A DNA stretch of 8,145 nucleotides. It comes from Chloroflexota bacterium. Lineage in GTDB: Bacteria; Chloroflexota; Limnocylindria; QHBO01. The stretch is from assembly GCA_019348395.1 (NCBI GenBank), contig JAHWJN010000055.1, forward strand, positions 1 to 8,145. The letters run 5' to 3'. Position numbers and translations under genes: made by a program. Below, piece after piece: positions 6,055 to 8,145 of the stretch. Each line of letters starts with the position of its first letter. The first letter of the stretch is position 1. The notes under the pieces are model-generated. The model made no database searches and had not been told where the DNA came from. It saw only the letters and a program-made list of their open reading frames with translations.

Positions 6055-6897
6055 ATGCGGCCCATCCTCGACGGCCTCGACACCGACCGCTATCTGCACG
6101 TCCTGGTGGAGCGCCTGCGAGCGACCCTCGCCGACCGGCTGGTGGGTGCGTGGCTCATCAACTCGGCGGCTCGCGGCGACTACCTGCCCGGGCGCAGCGA
6201 CCTCGACGTCACCGTCGGCGTGACCGATCGGCTCGACCAGCGTATGAAGCGTCGCGTCGCTGACGAGCTCCGGCACGGGACGCTGCCGGTGCCGGCCCCC
6301 AGGCTCGAGCTCGTCGTCTACCGGATGGAGGTGCTGGCGGCACCCGGCGAGCGGCCGGACTGGGAGCTCAATCTCAACACCGGGCCGGCCATCGCCGACC
6401 ATGTCGGCACCGAGCCGGCGGCCGAGCCCGCCCACTGGTTCGTCCTGGACCTGGCCGCCGCGGGGGAGCGGTCGCGGGCGATCGCCGGCCCGCCGCTCGG
6501 TCAGGTGCTCGGAGGGATCGACGATCCGGTGGTGCTCGCGGCGTTGCAGGCGTCGGCCACCTGGCACGCGGACCACGACGCGGCGGCCCCCAACCGCGTC
6601 CTCAACGCCTGTCGCGCGTGGCGCTGGCTGGAGACGGGATCCTGGTCCTCGAAGACAGGGGCGGCCACGTGGGCGATCGAGGCGGGCGGCGACGAGGCGC
6701 TGATCCGGCTGGCGTTGGGGCGCCGTGGCGGCGAGGGTGATCGGCCCCTGACCCGTGCCGCTGTCGCGTCCTTCGTGGCCGGAATCGAGCAGCGGCTGCT
6801 GGCCGCCTCGTTGGCCAGCTCGCGCTCTGCCAGTGTGACTGGCATCCTGCCGGAGCAGCACGGCAGGGCGGGAGCTCCGCGGTCGAGGGGCACATGA
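6055..6897 (+). CDS. AadA-like nucleotidyltransferase (aminoglycoside adenylyltransferase family, possibly DUF4111)
   Basis: The product has 280 residues. The N-terminal Pol-beta-type nucleotidyltransferase core holds NSAARGDYLPGRSDLDV at 36-52, with metal-binding D49 and D51 and a third acid E85 in LELVVY. The C-terminal part follows the AadA pattern: RVLNACRAWRW at 181-191 and SSKTGAATWAIE at 198-209, where the Lys corresponds to the conserved AadA lysine. AadA transfers AMP to streptomycin and spectinomycin; chromosomal relatives often have no known substrate, so resistance is not claimed. The family's usual Gly before Ser in the GS motif is Asn (N36). Residues 253-280 are a low-complexity tail. 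The ATG is chosen because the distance to the NS motif equals that in AadA; a longer upstream reading would overlap upp. No ribosome binding site is at proper distance (GGAG is 14 bases away), which fits leaderless translation. Confidence 0.85.
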   Translation: MRPILDGLDTDRYLHVLVERLRATLADRLVGAWLINSAARGDYLPGRSDLDVTVGVTDRLDQRMKRRVADELRHGTLPVPAPRLELVVYRMEVLAAPGERPDWELNLNTGPAIADHVGTEPAAEPAHWFVLDLAAAGERSRAIAGPPLGQVLGGIDDPVVLAALQASATWHADHDAAAPNRVLNACRAWRWLETGSWSSKTGAATWAIEAGGDEALIRLALGRRGGEGDRPLTRAAVASFVAGIEQRLLAASLASSRSASVTGILPEQHGRAGAPRSRGT

Positions 6898-7016
6898 GGC
6901 TGGCTGCAGGAAGAAGATGCGCCCGTTGCGCCGCCGCCGCGCCAGCCTGACTGGCGTCCGACGGTCGGCCCGGTCGGTGAGGCCCGTTCCCCGGTCCGTC
7001 GGTCACCATGACTGGC
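6829..7016 (+). repeat. Three dispersed TGACTGGC elements, two within a 15-bp dyad
   Basis: GCCAG-N5-CTGGC occurs at 6829-6843 (inside the end of the nucleotidyltransferase gene) and at 6941-6955. In both, the sequence continues as TGACTGGC then ATCC or GTCC. A third TGACTGGC at 7009-7016 is followed by CATCC but has lost the left arm. The dyads could be short hairpins or protein-binding sites; no family is recognised. Confidence 0.45.
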
Positions 7017-7096
7017 CATCCCTCGCCGACTCGAGCGGCTGGTACGGAACGTGCGGAACTCTACGCCCTCGCACCTATCGACGGCGGCCGACATGC

Positions 7097-7105
7097 TGGT
7101 AGGCT
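7097..7105 (+). promoter_or_regulatory. Extended -10 element upstream of the bactofilin gene
   Basis: TGGTAGGCT fits TGnTAnnnT. The -35 position (7077-7082, ATCGAC) is poor. A transcript would start near 7112 with a leader of about 78 nt, in contrast to the leaderless promoters elsewhere in the window. Confidence 0.35.
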
Positions 7106-7171
7106 ATCGGTCCTGCTCGACCAACCCATACCGCGCCGGACCGTGCCCAGCCCGTCGCTCGGATCCGCACC

Positions 7172-7188
7172 AGGAGGTCACTGAGGAG
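7172..7188 (+). promoter_or_regulatory. Two Shine-Dalgarno sequences before the bactofilin start
   Basis: A perfect AGGAGG (7172-7177) lies 12 bases before the ATG, and GAGGAG (7183-7188) lies one base before it. Neither spacing is ideal, but together they mark 7190 as the start. Confidence 0.55.
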
Positions 7189-7189
7189 C

Positions 7190-7855
7190 ATGGTCTTCGG
7201 ATCGAAGCGTGAACCCAAGCCGGACAGCCTCTCGCGCGAGGACGTGGTCGGGAACCTGTATCCGGATAGTCTGACGAGTGAGGTCGACGTGGCACAGTCA
7301 CCCAGCGAGTTCCCCCGCAGCAGCGACCGAGGCAACGAGTCGGTCATCGACCCGCATGCCCGTTTCAACGGGAAGTACGTCTCCGACCGTGATCTTCGGA
7401 TCGAGGGCGAGGCGCAGGGCGAGATCGAGTGCCAGGGCACGCTCATCATCAGCCCCCAGGCGCGCGTCCGCAGCGCGATCAAGGCGCACAACGTGATCGT
7501 CAACGGCGACTACGAGGGCGACGTCGACTGCGGCGGCCGCTTCGAGATCGGCTCGACCGGTCGCGTCAAGGGCAACATCAAGACGCAGGTGCTCGTGGTC
7601 AAGGAGGGTGCCCACTGGGAGGGCGGCGTGACCATGACCCGCGAGCCCGGAACGCGTCCCGCCCCGACGACCGCGAATGCGGCCGGTGGCTCGGCCGGTC
7701 CGCAGGGCGGTCAGCGCCAGGCCCCGCCCCAGGGTGGTGGCCCCGCCGGTGGCTCGGGCGGCAGCATCTTCAGCAAGGGTGAGCGCGAAGGCCAGCAGCG
7801 CGAGGGCCAGCAGCGCGAGGGCCAGCCGGCCGGCCAGGGTGGCGGCGGCCAGTAG
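7190..7855 (+). CDS. Bactofilin (polymer-forming cytoskeletal protein)
   Basis: The product has 221 residues. Bactofilins polymerise without nucleotide into filaments that often lie under the membrane and position cell-wall enzymes or other complexes. The right-handed beta-helix core (DUF583) runs from about residue 53 to 149. It shows the usual repeated hydrophobic/Gly rungs: IDPHARFNGKYVSDRDLRI, GEIECQGTLIISPQARV, VIVNGDYEGDVDC, EIGSTGRVKGNI, LVVKEGAHWEGG. The N-terminal tail begins MVFGSKRE, similar to the short hydrophobic/basic membrane-contact tips of other bactofilins. The C-terminal 70 residues are disordered, rich in Gly, Pro and Gln, with a tandem REGQQ repeat. The asparaginase gene begins 18 bases later in the same frame, with no terminator between, so the two are probably one transcript. 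Confidence 0.94.
   Translation: MVFGSKREPKPDSLSREDVVGNLYPDSLTSEVDVAQSPSEFPRSSDRGNESVIDPHARFNGKYVSDRDLRIEGEAQGEIECQGTLIISPQARVRSAIKAHNVIVNGDYEGDVDCGGRFEIGSTGRVKGNIKTQVLVVKEGAHWEGGVTMTREPGTRPAPTTANAAGGSAGPQGGQRQAPPQGGGPAGGSGGSIFSKGEREGQQREGQQREGQPAGQGGGGQ
7784..7828 (+). repeat. Three tandem 15-bp repeats in the bactofilin tail
   Basis: The unit CGCGAGGGCCAGCAG occurs at 7784-7798 (one mismatch), 7799-7813 (exact) and 7814-7828 (one mismatch), encoding REGQQ, REGQQ and REGQP. The unit is in frame, so changes in copy number would only alter tail length. Confidence 0.85.
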
Positions 7856-7873
7856 GCCGTCGCCCCGACATCG

Positions 7874-8145
7874 GTGACCCGCGCTCGACGAGCCGGGGGC
7901 GCGCCGCCGCCGGTCCTCGTCGAGGTCGCCCGTGGTGCTCGGGTCGAGTCGGTCCACCGGGGCCATGTCGCGGTGGTTGCGCCCGACGGCGCGCTCATCG
8001 CCTCGGCGGGTGATCCGAGCGCCTTCATCTTCTGGCGCTCGAGCGCCAAGCCGTTCCAGCTCGCGCCATTCGTCGGCTCCGGCCGCTTCGACGAGTACCA
8101 GCTCGGTACCGAGGCGCTCGCCATCATGGCCGCGAGCCATTCGGG
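7874..8145 (+). CDS. L-asparaginase II (Rhizobium-type family), N-terminal part
   Basis: Ninety complete codons are visible before the window ends. The product would hydrolyse L-asparagine to aspartate and ammonia. Family features seen: VLVEVARGARVESVHRG at about residues 14-30, VAVVAPDG, then SSAKPFQ (about 57-63), EALAIMAASHSG at the edge; the SSAKP and ASHSG signatures are typical of the asparaginase II family (PF06089), unrelated to the classical type I/II amidohydrolases. The GTG start is chosen because it is the only in-frame start between the bactofilin stop and the first conserved block. No ribosome binding site is visible in the 18-base gap. The C-terminal two thirds are outside the window. 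Confidence 0.9.
   Translation, partial: MTRARRAGGAPPPVLVEVARGARVESVHRGHVAVVAPDGALIASAGDPSAFIFWRSSAKPFQLAPFVGSGRFDEYQLGTEALAIMAASHS

Larger units (their letters stand above)
6898..7189 (+). other. 292-bp intergenic region before the bactofilin gene
   Basis: It contains two of the three TGACTGGC elements, a CGGTC-rich stretch (6962-7004), the promoter candidate at 7097-7105 and the ribosome binding site before 7190. A weak GGTGA/TCACC pairing (6976-6980 with 7003-7007) is also present. No tRNA, terminator with U-tract or convincing small gene is seen. Confidence 0.6.

Noticed and set aside
6917..7102. 61-codon Arg-rich open frame after the nucleotidyltransferase, with AGGA five bases upstream
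   Set aside because: The Arg-rich composition is what GC-rich non-coding DNA gives, no family is recognised, and its end overlaps the bactofilin -10. It is kept only as a remote possibility of a small leader peptide.
7298..8140. 280-codon minus-strand open frame over bactofilin and asparaginase
   Set aside because: Ala/Leu/Asp-rich antisense translation of two recognised proteins.

Overview
The window is high-GC bacterial chromosome with dense, short-spaced genes, many short or absent leaders and little intergenic DNA. The gene content is a Thermus-type malate dehydrogenase, a type II citrate synthase, a bactofilin and a Rhizobium-type L-asparaginase II. Together with several start codons lying exactly downstream of a TAnnnT -10 element, this suggests an environmental Chloroflexota or Actinomycetota-like lineage. 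That placement is an inference, since no taxonomic marker gene is present. Nothing in the coding part indicates a phage, plasmid or insertion sequence.

Layout. Positions 1-909 (+): the C-terminal third of a PLP-dependent trans-sulfuration enzyme, translationally coupled (GTGA overlap) to a four-helix membrane protein of unknown function. Positions 911-3980 (-): a tight central-metabolism operon, mdh, gltA, then a metallo-beta-lactamase-fold hydrolase, with a 4-base overlap and then a 5-base gap. It converges on the membrane-protein gene with one base between the stop codons. Positions 4075-5051 (-): a zinc-ribbon NUDIX hydrolase preceded by a thioredoxin-coupled arsenate reductase (arsC). Each has a -10 element placed for leaderless transcription.

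Positions 5052-5309 are the most interesting non-coding DNA. They hold one perfect DnaA box and one single-mismatch DnaA box 11 bp apart in the same orientation, an overlapping 14-bp palindrome, a TTGAC direct repeat, and a plus-strand promoter-like sequence. The predicted first base of that promoter is exactly the first base of a 10-bp perfect inverted repeat enclosing 46 nt, which makes it a candidate structured small RNA.

Positions 5310-6035 (-): uracil phosphoribosyltransferase (upp) with an unusual 29-residue C-terminal tail. Positions 6055-6897 (+): a divergent AadA-like nucleotidyltransferase whose start is only 19 bp from the upp start, so both promoters must share the same few bases. 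Positions 6898-7189: a 292-bp gap with a dispersed TGACTGGC repeat and the promoter and ribosome binding site of the next gene. Positions 7190-7855 (+): a bactofilin cytoskeletal protein. Positions 7874 to the end (+): the N-terminal 90 residues of an L-asparaginase II, probably co-transcribed with the bactofilin.

Functionally, mdh and gltA supply consecutive TCA-cycle steps (malate to oxaloacetate to citrate). Upp salvages uracil, ArsC detoxifies arsenate, and the others are housekeeping or of unknown role. The functional links between the separate blocks are not evident from the sequence.
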